DNA of 64,000 bases from Nocardia acididurans (GTDB taxonomy: Bacteria > Actinomycetota > Actinomycetes > Mycobacteriales > Mycobacteriaceae): NCBI RefSeq assembly GCF_016741815.1, contig NZ_JAERRJ010000003.1:434001-498000 (forward strand). The letters are read 5' to 3'. The position numbers and the translations under genes are program-made. The notes beneath the pieces were generated by a model, which did not search any database, was not told the DNA's origin, and saw only the letters and a program-made list of their open reading frames with translations. Within the stretch, counting starts at the first letter, position 1. Every line of letters starts with the position of its first letter. Positions 28,910-37,419 of the stretch are shown piece after piece.

Positions 28910-30250
28910 CTAATCGCGACGTGTGTCCCCGACCGCGGCGTGCGCGTCCACCGTGGCGAAGGCCGCCCACACCAGTGGCGAATTCTCGATGCCGCCGTGC
29001 TCGCGCCAGGCGGTCAGGCGGGTGCGCTGCCAGTCATTGAGCGCGGCCACCGGGTCCGGTCGCTCGTGTGCGGCGTTGATCGCGCACACGGCGTCCTGGA
29101 GCGGCCTGGCGTCCTGGGGCGCACCACCCAGCCGGTGAAATGCCAGATCGGTGGGCAGCGGCCAGCGGCCGGAGGTCACCAGCTCGGCTCCGCCGGTGAG
29201 CATGGCCGCCACCAGGCCCAGCGGTTCACCGAACCGGAGGTCACCGCCGCTCTCGCAGGCGATGAGCGCGACCCGGCTGGGGATGGGCCACAGCTGCGGG
29301 CCACTGCGCGGGGTCTCGCTCAGGGTGTAGGTGCCGAGCAGCAGATCCCGCGCGGAGAACGGGCGGTGATCACGCTGGAGGTCGGCGAAGCCGAGGGTGT
29401 CCGCGGTGCACGCCAAATGCATTGTGGCCGACTCACTTCGGCCGGAGGTCGGCACGGCGGCGGTGACATGGCCGACATACAGCAGCCGGGATGCCCCGGC
29501 GTGCAACGCATCCGACAGCCACAGCCGGTCCAGATCGGTGCGCCGGAAGGCCGCCACGGGATCTTCCACCTTGGGCAGCAGCCGATCTCGCTCGGCGAGT
29601 CCGGCGACCAGCTGGGACATGGGCGCGGTCGCGTCCATCCTGCCCAGCACCGAACCGAGGACGGAGTCGGCGCGGAATCCGGGCACGCGCGGGTCGAGGA
29701 CCGCCACCACGGGCAGGTGGCGGTCGTTTTCCCACGAGCGGCCGACGCGGGCCGGTGCGTGCACGATCCCCGAGGGTGCGAGCAGGCAGACGTCGGCGAA
29801 ATCCACCAGCCGCAGGCCCGGATCGGGCGCGATCAACTCCCACGGAATCTGCCCGACCCGCGGTGACGGCTGGACGCACACCCGGGGCCGGATGCCCCGC
29901 GAATACCACTCGTGCAACTGCACAGCCAGGTTGTACGGCAGGAAGGCGGCCGAAAGTTCTTGCGCCAAAGCCTGTTCCGCGTCGAATGACGCGAGCTCCC
30001 CCGTGCTGAGCGCGGCCTCGAGCCCGCCCGGAGCGCCGGGCGCGGGCAGCGCCGCCGCGAATCGCCGTACGGCCGCCTCGGCCTGCTCCTCCGGAACCAC
30101 ACCGATCCCACCCGCCGCACCGCCGTGGGCGTCCGGCACGCCGCGCCAACGCCACGCGATGTAGAGGTCCCCGGCGTCGGCCATGCGCACCACCACCGTC
30201 GGCTGATCCTGATCCTGATCCGCAGCCGCCCGCGCCGAAACCTCGCTCAT
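28910..30250 (-). CDS. CHAT-domain (caspase-like) protein
   Basis: 446 residues. The C-terminal half is a CHAT protease-like domain. The histidine of LLYVGHVTAAV lies near residue 260. The cysteine of VALIACESGGDLRFGEP lies near residue 330 and is followed by the typical GLVAAMLTGGAELVTSGRWPLP. The N-terminal half (WRWRGVPDAHGG; RVCVQPSPRVGQIPWELI) has the usual pre-CHAT beta-rich part. CHAT proteases cut protein partners on a signal, as in the TPR-CHAT/Craspase and caspase-gasdermin defence systems. This one ends an operon that includes a TPR protein and two proteins of unknown family. The substrate is unknown. Confidence 0.85.
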   Translation of the reverse strand: MSEVSARAAADQDQDQPTVVVRMADAGDLYIAWRWRGVPDAHGGAAGGIGVVPEEQAEAAVRRFAAALPAPGAPGGLEAALSTGELASFDAEQALAQELSAAFLPYNLAVQLHEWYSRGIRPRVCVQPSPRVGQIPWELIAPDPGLRLVDFADVCLLAPSGIVHAPARVGRSWENDRHLPVVAVLDPRVPGFRADSVLGSVLGRMDATAPMSQLVAGLAERDRLLPKVEDPVAAFRRTDLDRLWLSDALHAGASRLLYVGHVTAAVPTSGRSESATMHLACTADTLGFADLQRDHRPFSARDLLLGTYTLSETPRSGPQLWPIPSRVALIACESGGDLRFGEPLGLVAAMLTGGAELVTSGRWPLPTDLAFHRLGGAPQDARPLQDAVCAINAAHERPDPVAALNDWQRTRLTAWREHGGIENSPLVWAAFATVDAHAAVGDTRRD

Positions 30251-30277
30251 GCCCGCACCACCCGCGAGAGCAGCGCT

Positions 30278-30348
30278 GATCCGGCACCAGCACGCGGCGC
30301 GGCGGATCCGGCACCAGCACGCGGCGCGGCGGATCCGGCACGCGGCGC
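30278..30348. repeat. 27-bp tandem repeat (2.6 copies) before the CHAT gene
   Basis: Unit GATCCGGCACCAGCACGCGG plus GCGGCG, at 30278-30304 and 30305-30331. A third, shortened copy starts at 30332 and lacks CCAGCA. It lies 28-98 bases upstream of the CHAT start, in the only sizeable gap of that operon. The unit length is a multiple of three. Confidence 0.85.
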
Positions 30349-30443
30349 ACCTCGCCCAGCCCCGCCAGAACGCACAGTACGAGAACGCAGGGTAGTGGCG
30401 GCGATGGGATCAGCGCGACGATTCGAGCGGCACGCGCAGGCCC

Positions 30444-31955
30444 TCATGCGTGGACCACCCGGTCGTCACGCAGGCGGCGGCGGTAGCGCTGCTCGGCGGC
30501 GGCGATCCAGCCCGCCAGGGCGATATGGCCGTCGGGGGGAACCGCGACGTGCGGGGGCGGGGTCACCGGCAGGCCCGCGCCCGCCGCTACGGCGGCGAGG
30601 GCAGTGCCCAACTGCAGGGCGTCGTGACCGGGTCCGGGGTCAGCGGCCGGCGGCTGGAACGGTTCGAAGGTGCCCATGGGGGTGTGCGGCGGGGCGGTCG
30701 CTATCCGATCTATGTCGAGTGTTGTTCCGGTGCAGCGCATTTCGATCAGATCACCGAGGAGGGCGGCATCGCCCGCCAGGTAGGCGTAGCGGAAGGCGAG
30801 GCGCAGGGCGGGGTCGGCGATGCGGCGGTCCCAGTTCTCGCGCTGAGCTCCGTCGGGGAGTTCGTAGCGGGCGGCATCGAGGGCGAGGGCGGCGGGGATG
30901 GCCAGACCCGCCGCGTGCGCGAGCATTCCGGGGACCGTCTCGACGAAGGGTTCCAGCAGGCCCGCATGCCAGAAATCCAGTTGGGCGCAGTGCATGGTCA
31001 GGCCGTGGTCGGCGTATACCGTTCGGGCGGAGGTCAATTCGGCCGCGCCCTCGTCCAGGCGACCGGTGGCGAAGGCGAGGGTGGCCAGTCGGGTTCGGAC
31101 ATCGGCGGCGTCGATGACGGCTCCGGATTCCTCGAACCCGCGCAGCGCGTGGCGGTAGTGGGTTTCGGCGCGGGCGAGATGCTCGCGGTGCTCGTCGATG
31201 AAACCGCGCATCTTCCAGGTGATTCCGGCGTAGTAGTGCGCGCCGGAGGTGGTGAAGAAGTCGTGGGCGTCCAGCAGGAGGGGTTCCGCGTCGTCGAAGC
31301 GGCCCAGGCGGACGTACATGATCGCCAGGTTCTGCCGGGTCTCCGCGATACCGGCGGCGTCACCGGCGGCTTCGAAGGCGGCCAGAGCCTGCGCCGCGAA
31401 GTCCTCGGCCAGTTCCCAGCGGCCGGTCTCGAAATGCGCGGCCGCCAGATTGCTCAGCGGGTGGCCCGCCCGGTCCGGATCGAATTGCCATGCGGCATGC
31501 AGGGATTCGTTGGCCAGCTCGATGGCGCGCGCCCACTGCTGCCGATGCAGCGCCACCGCCGTCGCCGACACCAGACAGGAGAAGCGCAGTTCCCCCGGAG
31601 CGTCGTCGCCCGCGAGCAGTTCCCGCGCCCGATCCAACTCCTGCTGCGCCGCATCCAGTTCGCCCAGATGCTGCAGCGCCTGCGACAGCCCGATCAGCGT
31701 GCTCGGATGCAGCCGCGGCGCATCGGAGGGCATCTGCGCCAACGCTTCCCGATACCGTCGCACGGCGTCGGCATGCTCCCCGAGCTGATCCCGCACCGAC
31801 GCGATATTGACCAGCGCGCACACCCGGTACGCCCCGGTCTCCACCTCGACCGCGTGCTCGAAGATCCGCAGCGCCTCCGTCAGCTCGCCCCGCGCCATGG
31901 CCTCGCCACCGCGCCGCAGTATCTCGGAATCGCCGGTGGTCGTGGGCACATCCAT
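30444..31955 (-). CDS. Tetratricopeptide-repeat protein paired with CHAT gene
   Basis: 503 residues from the ATG at 31955, one base after the preceding stop. At least eight TPR-like helical pairs run from residue 10 to 320, for example ALRIFEHAVEVETG, ADAVRRYREALAQM and ELAEDFAAQALAAFEAAGD. The C-terminal 150 residues are not TPR (RIADPALRLAFRYAYLAGDAALL) and end in a proline-rich stretch and a basic tail. There is no signal peptide. TPR proteins next to CHAT proteases usually hold the protease inactive or bring it to its trigger. It may be the sensor or scaffold of this system. Confidence 0.85.
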   Translation of the reverse strand: MDVPTTTGDSEILRRGGEAMARGELTEALRIFEHAVEVETGAYRVCALVNIASVRDQLGEHADAVRRYREALAQMPSDAPRLHPSTLIGLSQALQHLGELDAAQQELDRARELLAGDDAPGELRFSCLVSATAVALHRQQWARAIELANESLHAAWQFDPDRAGHPLSNLAAAHFETGRWELAEDFAAQALAAFEAAGDAAGIAETRQNLAIMYVRLGRFDDAEPLLLDAHDFFTTSGAHYYAGITWKMRGFIDEHREHLARAETHYRHALRGFEESGAVIDAADVRTRLATLAFATGRLDEGAAELTSARTVYADHGLTMHCAQLDFWHAGLLEPFVETVPGMLAHAAGLAIPAALALDAARYELPDGAQRENWDRRIADPALRLAFRYAYLAGDAALLGDLIEMRCTGTTLDIDRIATAPPHTPMGTFEPFQPPAADPGPGHDALQLGTALAAVAAGAGLPVTPPPHVAVPPDGHIALAGWIAAAEQRYRRRLRDDRVVHA

Positions 31956-31956
31956 G

Positions 31957-33162
31957 TCAGAAGTCCGAATCCTCTGCGGCAGCGGCGATTTCGGCCAGCA
32001 GCGGCGCGTCCGGCGCGGCGGGATCCACATCGAGCGCCGCCAGCAGCAGGCGAGCGGCCGCGAACTCCCGCACGCGAGCACGGAGATCAACGGCCGCGCT
32101 GTCGGCACCGCGGCCACCTTCCTGGCGCGAACTGTCACCGGCCCCGGCCGAGTCCACCCGCCGCGCCGGCGAGCCGCCCGTTTCGCCTGTGCTCCCGCGC
32201 GAGTCGCCGTGCGCACCGGGCGACTCGCGCGGGAACGCGGGCGAGCCGTCCTGCTCACGCGCACTGCTCGGATCCGCACGCGAGGCCGGGTCCGGTTCGA
32301 CGCGCGGGCCGAATCCGGGCACGTAGATGTCCACGCGTGTGGGCGACCCCGTGGTGATCATGGTCCCGGTCCACGCGTCACCGGCCTGGGACAGAGCGGT
32401 ATTCGCCTCTCCTCCGGCGAATTCCACGTGCGCCCAGGGCCTCAGGTGCGGCAGGACCGCCGCTCGCATCCCGGGTGCGGCCACCGCGCTGATCGCGACC
32501 GTCGTCGTGCCGTTGTCGCGGAGCACCTGCCAGGACACCGCGCGCTCGGATGCGTCCACGAGGCCGGGTGGGCAGCGCCGCCAATCCCATCCGCCGGCGC
32601 CGCGGGCGAGAATCAAGCCGCCCGCGGGGAGTTCGTCACCGGCGGCGAGGGCGTAATCCGAAGCGCGCAGCAAGGATTCGACCGGCTCGGAGATCGGAGC
32701 CACCAGCGCGTCGGCACCGTCGACGAGCGATTCGCATTCCTCGGTCAGGGCCGCGATATCGCGGTCCAGCAGGGCTTGGTCGAGCGCTGCGATGCCGTCC
32801 AGGGTGGACGCGGGCCACCAGCGCGACGCCCAGTGCGCGTACGCGAGTCGCCGGGCGCTGACGGCCAGCGCGGGCAACGCGGGGGCGGCCTCGGCCATCC
32901 CCTCCTGATCGTCGGCCAGGGCGAGCGCGAGCGGTTCGCCGTAGACGGCCCACAGCCATTCCTGGGCGAGGTCGGCGTCGTGGATGACGGCGGCCGGAAT
33001 CAGTTGTCCGGCAAGCACATTCCAGGTCAGATAGCCGCCGAAAACCTCCAGCACCATAATGTCCGCGTCGGACCTGGCATCCAGGACGGTCGGCGCTTCC
33101 GGCGGGGCGATGCTGTAGACACCGTCGCCGTAGAGTCGGACGAGCACTGCCGTGGTTGTCAT
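31957..33162 (-). CDS. Unknown protein in the CHAT/TPR operon (401 aa)
   Basis: I chose the ATG at 33162 (MTTTAVLVRLYGDGVY) because it overlaps the preceding stop (ATGA, 33159-33162). Residues 1-300 look folded, with a beta-rich start (DADIMVLEVFGGYLTWNVLAG) and a tryptophan-rich middle (YAHWASRWWP, GAGGWDWRRCPP). Residues 300-360 are a low-complexity linker of Ser, Gly, Arg and Pro. The end (LRARVREFAAARLLLAALDVDP) is a short helical tail. I recognise no family. Its fixed place in a CHAT operon makes it a candidate substrate, sensor or adaptor. Confidence 0.8.
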   Translation of the reverse strand: MTTTAVLVRLYGDGVYSIAPPEAPTVLDARSDADIMVLEVFGGYLTWNVLAGQLIPAAVIHDADLAQEWLWAVYGEPLALALADDQEGMAEAAPALPALAVSARRLAYAHWASRWWPASTLDGIAALDQALLDRDIAALTEECESLVDGADALVAPISEPVESLLRASDYALAAGDELPAGGLILARGAGGWDWRRCPPGLVDASERAVSWQVLRDNGTTTVAISAVAAPGMRAAVLPHLRPWAHVEFAGGEANTALSQAGDAWTGTMITTGSPTRVDIYVPGFGPRVEPDPASRADPSSAREQDGSPAFPRESPGAHGDSRGSTGETGGSPARRVDSAGAGDSSRQEGGRGADSAAVDLRARVREFAAARLLLAALDVDPAAPDAPLLAEIAAAAEDSDF

Positions 33163-34508
33163 CCCGCCCTCGATTCCAGAGTCTCGGGTGCTGCCGATTC
33201 CGCCGCGAGCGCCCGTTTCACCAGCGTTCGATGGTCCAGGATCACCGAGCGGGCGACGCCGTCCAGCAGATCCCACAGTTCGTCCGGCGCGTATACGGGC
33301 AGTTCGCGTACGTCACGCCCGTGCAGGCGCGCCCACAGACGGCGCAGGTAGGGACGCCAGGGCACCTGGAGTTCGGCGGCGATGGCGGCCAGCGGGCCGG
33401 TCGCGTCCGCGCGCACCATCAGTCGGCGCGCCTGCAGCACATAGGCTTCCCGCTGCCAGCGGCTGTTGATCACCCGGGCCGCGGCGCTTCCTGCGGCGGG
33501 TTCCGCCGCGGTACCGCTCGATCCCAGCGGCCCGCGCGGCAGCAGAGTGTCGAACGGCTGCAGCAGGACCGCGAGGACCGCACCGGCGGCGGCGGTCAGG
33601 CGCAACGACTCGTCGAGCAGCGCCCAGGGGGCACAGGACCGGGCGATCTCGGCGTCGACGAGATCGGGTATGTCCGGCAGTTCGGTGCGGTCGGTGGAGG
33701 CCTGCAGGACGGTGAAGACGCGCTCGTGGATGGTGCGGTCGAGGGGCAGTCCGAGGGCCGCCGTGGACGCCGTCTCGCCGATGCGCGGCGGCTGCGGCCG
33801 CTCGTGCAGGGTGAGTCCGAGATACTGTGCGCGCCCGGGGTTCTCGTCGATCCACAGCCGGATGCCGGTATGCGTGCCGAGGAACGCGGCGATGGGTTCG
33901 CCGATATCGGCGTCGCTGAGGTCCGGGTCGAGCCGCGCCGCCGCGCACGCGTCGAGGAGTTCGGCGAGCGCGGCGGTGTGGTCGGCCGCGGCGGTGAGCG
34001 GACGCCGCCCCCACGCGATGTGCACGAGCTCGGTCAGCTCGTCCGCGCGCAGGGGGTCGGACAGGTACTCCTTGAGCGCCTGGGTGGTGCGGCCCGCGGT
34101 CATATCGTGGATATCGCGCAGGGCGGCTTCGGCCGCTACGCGGTCGCGGACCGGGTCGGGCATACCGGACATGGTGGCCAGTTCGAAGCAGCGCTGGAAG
34201 TACAGGTCCTGGGCATTGCCCTCGGTGATGCGCAGCGCCCGCCGGGTCTGCTTGAGCAGGGTGAACCAAGCCGAGGTGGCGCGCAGTACGTCGGCGGCGG
34301 CGTGCAGGCGGGTGGCCAGCAGGATCGCGCCGTCGGCCGAGAGCATGGCCCCCGCGCATTCCGGATGCTGCACCGGGCGGATGACCAGCGGATCCAGGAC
34401 GAGTTTCACGGTGCGGCGCAGCGGACCCCCGTGCGGGCCGCTGAGGGCCTCCACACCGTCCAGACGGCGCCACGTCTCATCCAGCACCATGGCCCGCGGT
34501 CGTCGCAT
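33159..34508 (-). CDS. Unknown protein, first gene of the CHAT/TPR operon (449 aa)
   Basis: Soluble and mostly helical, opening with MRRPRAMVLDETWRRLDG. The only distinctive segments are HAAADVLRATSAWFTLLKQTRRALR, GRRPLTAAADHTAALAELLDA and the late VPWRPYLRRLWARLHGRDVRELP. There is no nucleotide-binding, protease or DNA-binding motif, and no membrane segment. It overlaps the next gene by ATGA and begins an operon of four. The divergent neighbour is a lipoprotein gene, with about 130 bases of shared promoter region. The function is unknown. Confidence 0.8.
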   Translation of the reverse strand: MRRPRAMVLDETWRRLDGVEALSGPHGGPLRRTVKLVLDPLVIRPVQHPECAGAMLSADGAILLATRLHAAADVLRATSAWFTLLKQTRRALRITEGNAQDLYFQRCFELATMSGMPDPVRDRVAAEAALRDIHDMTAGRTTQALKEYLSDPLRADELTELVHIAWGRRPLTAAADHTAALAELLDACAAARLDPDLSDADIGEPIAAFLGTHTGIRLWIDENPGRAQYLGLTLHERPQPPRIGETASTAALGLPLDRTIHERVFTVLQASTDRTELPDIPDLVDAEIARSCAPWALLDESLRLTAAAGAVLAVLLQPFDTLLPRGPLGSSGTAAEPAAGSAAARVINSRWQREAYVLQARRLMVRADATGPLAAIAAELQVPWRPYLRRLWARLHGRDVRELPVYAPDELWDLLDGVARSVILDHRTLVKRALAAESAAPETLESRAG

Positions 34509-34639
34509 TCGCCCAGGTTAGCGGAGTTTCCGGGTCGTTCGCGATGCGAAAGTTGGTATCGGTAGGGCGACCTGTCGTTTCTACCTTTCTCTCATCGGCT
34601 CCACCGGATACCGGGAGCCACCGAGAAGAAGGAAACATC

Positions 34640-35188
34640 ATGAACGCCAAGTCCCTCCGCCTGACCGCCGTCCTCGCCGCCACCGCCGCCTCCGCCCTGG
34701 TCCTGACCGCCTGCGGCGACGATTCGAGCAGCACCTCCGCCACCACCGCATCGTCCACCGCCGCCTCCTCCGCCGCACCCGGCAGCCCGGCCCCGGCCGG
34801 CGGCAAGTCCAGCGCCGCGGTCGACGGCAAGGCCCTCGACGCCAAGTTCGAGACCACCTGCGTCAAGAACGGCAACGATCTGGCGCTGGCGCTGACCGAC
34901 ACCGCGAACGCCACCTACGGTCAGCTCAGCGTGAGCGCCACCGTCAACGGCGACACGGTCACGGCGGTCGGCATCGCGGGTTCCAAGGGCGGCGACAACG
35001 GCATGCCCTACGCGGTCGGCTACGGCAACGGCGCGCCCGGCGGCTCGGCCAAGGTCACCAAGGACGGCAACACCTACACCGTCACCGGTGAGGGCGTCGG
35101 CGCTCCGGACATGTCGAATCCGCTTGCCGGAGTCAAGAACTCGAAGTTCGAGATCACCTTCGCCTGCTCCAGCATCGTCGGCGGCTGA
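34640..35188 (+). CDS. LpqH/19-kDa-antigen-type lipoprotein
   Basis: 182 residues, with AGAAGGA before the ATG at 34640. A basic start is followed by a hydrophobic signal and the lipobox LVLTAC (Cys25), then a Ser/Thr/Ala linker. The folded part has the conserved cysteines of the family (TTCVKNGNDLALALTD and EITFACSSIVGG), with SVSATVNGDTVTAVG between them. It is an exported cell-envelope lipoprotein of mycolic-acid actinomycetes and a TLR2 ligand in mycobacteria. It is followed by a terminator, so it is transcribed alone. Confidence 0.9.
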   Translation: MNAKSLRLTAVLAATAASALVLTACGDDSSSTSATTASSTAASSAAPGSPAPAGGKSSAAVDGKALDAKFETTCVKNGNDLALALTDTANATYGQLSVSATVNGDTVTAVGIAGSKGGDNGMPYAVGYGNGAPGGSAKVTKDGNTYTVTGEGVGAPDMSNPLAGVKNSKFEITFACSSIVGG

Positions 35189-35203
35189 TCTCTCCCCACC
35201 CGC

Positions 35204-35231
35204 CCCGCTCATGCCGGACGGCATGAGCGGG
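35204..35231 (+). terminator. Terminator after the lipoprotein gene
   Basis: A perfect 12-bp stem (CCCGCTCATGCC, 35204-35215, with 35220-35231) and a GGAC loop lie 15 bases after the stop. Confidence 0.8.
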
Positions 35232-35293
35232 CCTGAATCCTCGCGCCCGCAACCCCGCAACCCCGCACCAGCACAACCGAATTCGAGGACATC

Positions 35294-36085
35294 ATGAAGA
35301 ACCAGCTCCGCATCGCCGCCATCGCCTTCCTGGCCTTCGCCCTGTTCGTCTACCTCTGGGTCAGCCTCACCTCCGACTCCTTCCTGCCGTGGGTGGGCGG
35401 GCACATGGCGCTGCCGATCATCGCGATCACGCTGGTTCCCATCGTGTTCGCCTTCACCGGCGACGGCATCCTGTCCGCCCTCACCGGCAACAACAGCGCG
35501 GAGTTCCGCAATGGCCTGATGGGCCTCGGCACCGTCGAGAACATCGGTCACACCGGCGTCACCCTCAACGATCAGCCGCAGGTGCGCATCGACTTCCGGG
35601 TGGAGGGCGTGGACGGCAAGGTGTTCCGCTCGCAGGCCAAGATGATCGTGCCGATCACCCAACTGGCCCTGCTGCGCCCCGGCGTGGTGCTGCCGGTCCG
35701 CTACCTGCCCGAGCGCACCGACCGCGTCGAGGTGGATCTGTCCGGCGACACCGCCGCCGCCCAGGAGGCCATGAACGCGGCCATGATCCGCAAGGGTTTC
35801 ACCACCCCCGCCAAGCTCGATATCGCCCGGCGTGACATCGCCACCCAGGGCATCGTGCGAGGGCTGTCGGTGCCGGGCGAGATCCGCGAGGGCCACTCCA
35901 AGCTGGAGCTGACCCTGGTCGTCACCCGCCCCGACGGCAGCACCTTCGAGACCCGCACCGAGAAGTTCCTGCCGCCCGCCCAGGTTTCCCAGGTGCAGGT
36001 CGGCCGGGTGGTCGGGGTGCACTACCTGCCCGGCAACGAGCAGGAGGTGGTGCTCGCACTGCCCGTGAACGCTTCCAGCACATGA
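35294..36085 (+). CDS. Membrane protein with duplicated beta-rich domain
   Basis: 263 residues, GAGGA before the ATG. Two hydrophobic segments (8-28 and 42-58) precede a cytosolic or external part made of two similar units. Each has GxVENIGHTGV/GIVRGLSVPGEI, then a strand with xxVRI/xxELTL, and ends in VVLPVRYLPERTDRVEVDL or RVVGVHYLPGNEQEVVLAL. This internal repeat is clear by eye and resembles DUF3592-like folds. Function unknown. It lies between two terminators and is probably a single-gene transcript. Confidence 0.75.
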   Translation: MKNQLRIAAIAFLAFALFVYLWVSLTSDSFLPWVGGHMALPIIAITLVPIVFAFTGDGILSALTGNNSAEFRNGLMGLGTVENIGHTGVTLNDQPQVRIDFRVEGVDGKVFRSQAKMIVPITQLALLRPGVVLPVRYLPERTDRVEVDLSGDTAAAQEAMNAAMIRKGFTTPAKLDIARRDIATQGIVRGLSVPGEIREGHSKLELTLVVTRPDGSTFETRTEKFLPPAQVSQVQVGRVVGVHYLPGNEQEVVLALPVNASST

Positions 36086-36100
36086 CTTCTCATCCCCCGA

Positions 36101-36137
36101 ACGGGCCAGGACCGGAAAATCACCGGACCTGGCCCGT
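36101..36137 (+). terminator. Terminator after the membrane-protein gene
   Basis: A 15-bp stem with one mismatch (36101-36115 with 36123-36137, ACGGGCCAGG in the arm) is followed by TTCGTT. Confidence 0.8.
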
Positions 36138-36158
36138 TTCGTTGCGTCATGATGGTCC

Positions 36159-37376
36159 GTGCTCCTGATGCGTTCCCATCGCCCGCTGGCCGCGCTGTTC
36201 ACCGCGCGGGTCGTGTCGTACGCGGGCGATTCCCTGAGCCTGGTCGCCCTGATGCTGCATGTCGCGAACACCACCGGCCAGGGGCTCGCGGTCGCCCTCC
36301 TGCTGCTGGTCGGAGATTTCGCGCCATCCCTGTTCAGTCCGATCGCGGGGGCGATCAGCGACCGGTTCGACCGCCGGAAGGTCATGATCGGCTGTGAGCT
36401 GGCGCAAGGCGCGCTGGTGTTGCTGATCGCGCTCTCCCTGCCCCCGCTGCCGCTGCTGCTCGCCCTGGTCGCGGCGCGCGCCATCGCCGCGAACATCTTC
36501 CTGCCCGCGTCCCGCTCGGCGATACCGGCCCTGGTCGAGGGCAAGGATCTCGAAAAGGCGAACTCCGCCATAGGTTTCGGCTCCAACGCCGCCGAGGCGT
36601 TCGGCCCGCTGCTGGCGGCGGCGCTGCTGCCCTTCCTCGGGATTCGCGGTGTGCTGCTGGTGGACGCGGCATCGTTCCTGGTGTCCGCGCTGGTACTGCT
36701 GGCGGTTCCCGCCATGCCCCCGCGGGCCCACGGCGAGGAGCCCGAATCCCTGCTGTCCCAAGCGAAGGTCGGCCTCGGCTACATCTGGCGCACCCCGGTC
36801 GTCCGCATCATCGCCCTGGGCTTCTGCGCGGTCGTCGCCTGCAACGGCGTCGATGATGTCGCCCTGGTCCTGCTGGCCAAAGAGACGCTGCACTCCGGGG
36901 ACGCGGCCGTCGGTCTGCTGCTGGGCGCGGTGGGCATCGGCCTGCTCCTCGGATACGCCCTGCTGACCCGCTACGGCACCGCCCTGTCCATGACGGCGCT
37001 GCTGCTCGGCGGCTTCTTCGTCAGCAGCGCGGGCAACCTGCTCACCGGCCTGGCCTGGTCGGTGGCCGCCGCCTTCACCGTGCAGGCCGTGCGCGGGCTC
37101 GGCATCGCGGGCATGGACGTCGCCTCCAGCACGCTCCTGCAACGCGTGGTGCCCGACGGCCTGCTGGGCCGGGTCTTCGGAAACCTGTACGGGGCCATAG
37201 GCGTTGCCGCCGCCCTGTCGTATGTGGGCGGCGGCCTGCTGCTCGACGCCACCGACGCCCCGACCACCCTGATCGTGGCGGGCTGCGGCGGCATCCTCGC
37301 GACCGCCGCCGTGGCTCTCACCCTGCCGCGCGCCCTGCGCCGCCATGCCGATGCGAGCGGCACCCGCTCGTCGTGA
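36159..37376 (+). CDS. MFS transporter (drug-efflux type)
   Basis: 405 residues from a GTG at 36159 (an ATG at 36168 is the alternative). Twelve hydrophobic segments are present, with the motif GAISDRFDRRKVMIG between helices 2 and 3. The relaxed helix 5 pattern ANSAIGFGSNAAEAFGP and the helix 11 GRVFGNLYGAIGVAAAL resemble the MFS-3/enterobactin-exporter branch. Such proteins usually export small molecules or siderophores using the proton gradient. The cargo is unknown. It converges on the GH65 gene with a 43-base gap. Confidence 0.85.
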   Translation: MLLMRSHRPLAALFTARVVSYAGDSLSLVALMLHVANTTGQGLAVALLLLVGDFAPSLFSPIAGAISDRFDRRKVMIGCELAQGALVLLIALSLPPLPLLLALVAARAIAANIFLPASRSAIPALVEGKDLEKANSAIGFGSNAAEAFGPLLAAALLPFLGIRGVLLVDAASFLVSALVLLAVPAMPPRAHGEEPESLLSQAKVGLGYIWRTPVVRIIALGFCAVVACNGVDDVALVLLAKETLHSGDAAVGLLLGAVGIGLLLGYALLTRYGTALSMTALLLGGFFVSSAGNLLTGLAWSVAAAFTVQAVRGLGIAGMDVASSTLLQRVVPDGLLGRVFGNLYGAIGVAAALSYVGGGLLLDATDAPTTLIVAGCGGILATAAVALTLPRALRRHADASGTRSS

Positions 37377-37419
37377 ATGAATCCGCTGACACGGCAGGCA
37401 TATTCGGGTAACTCCCGCT

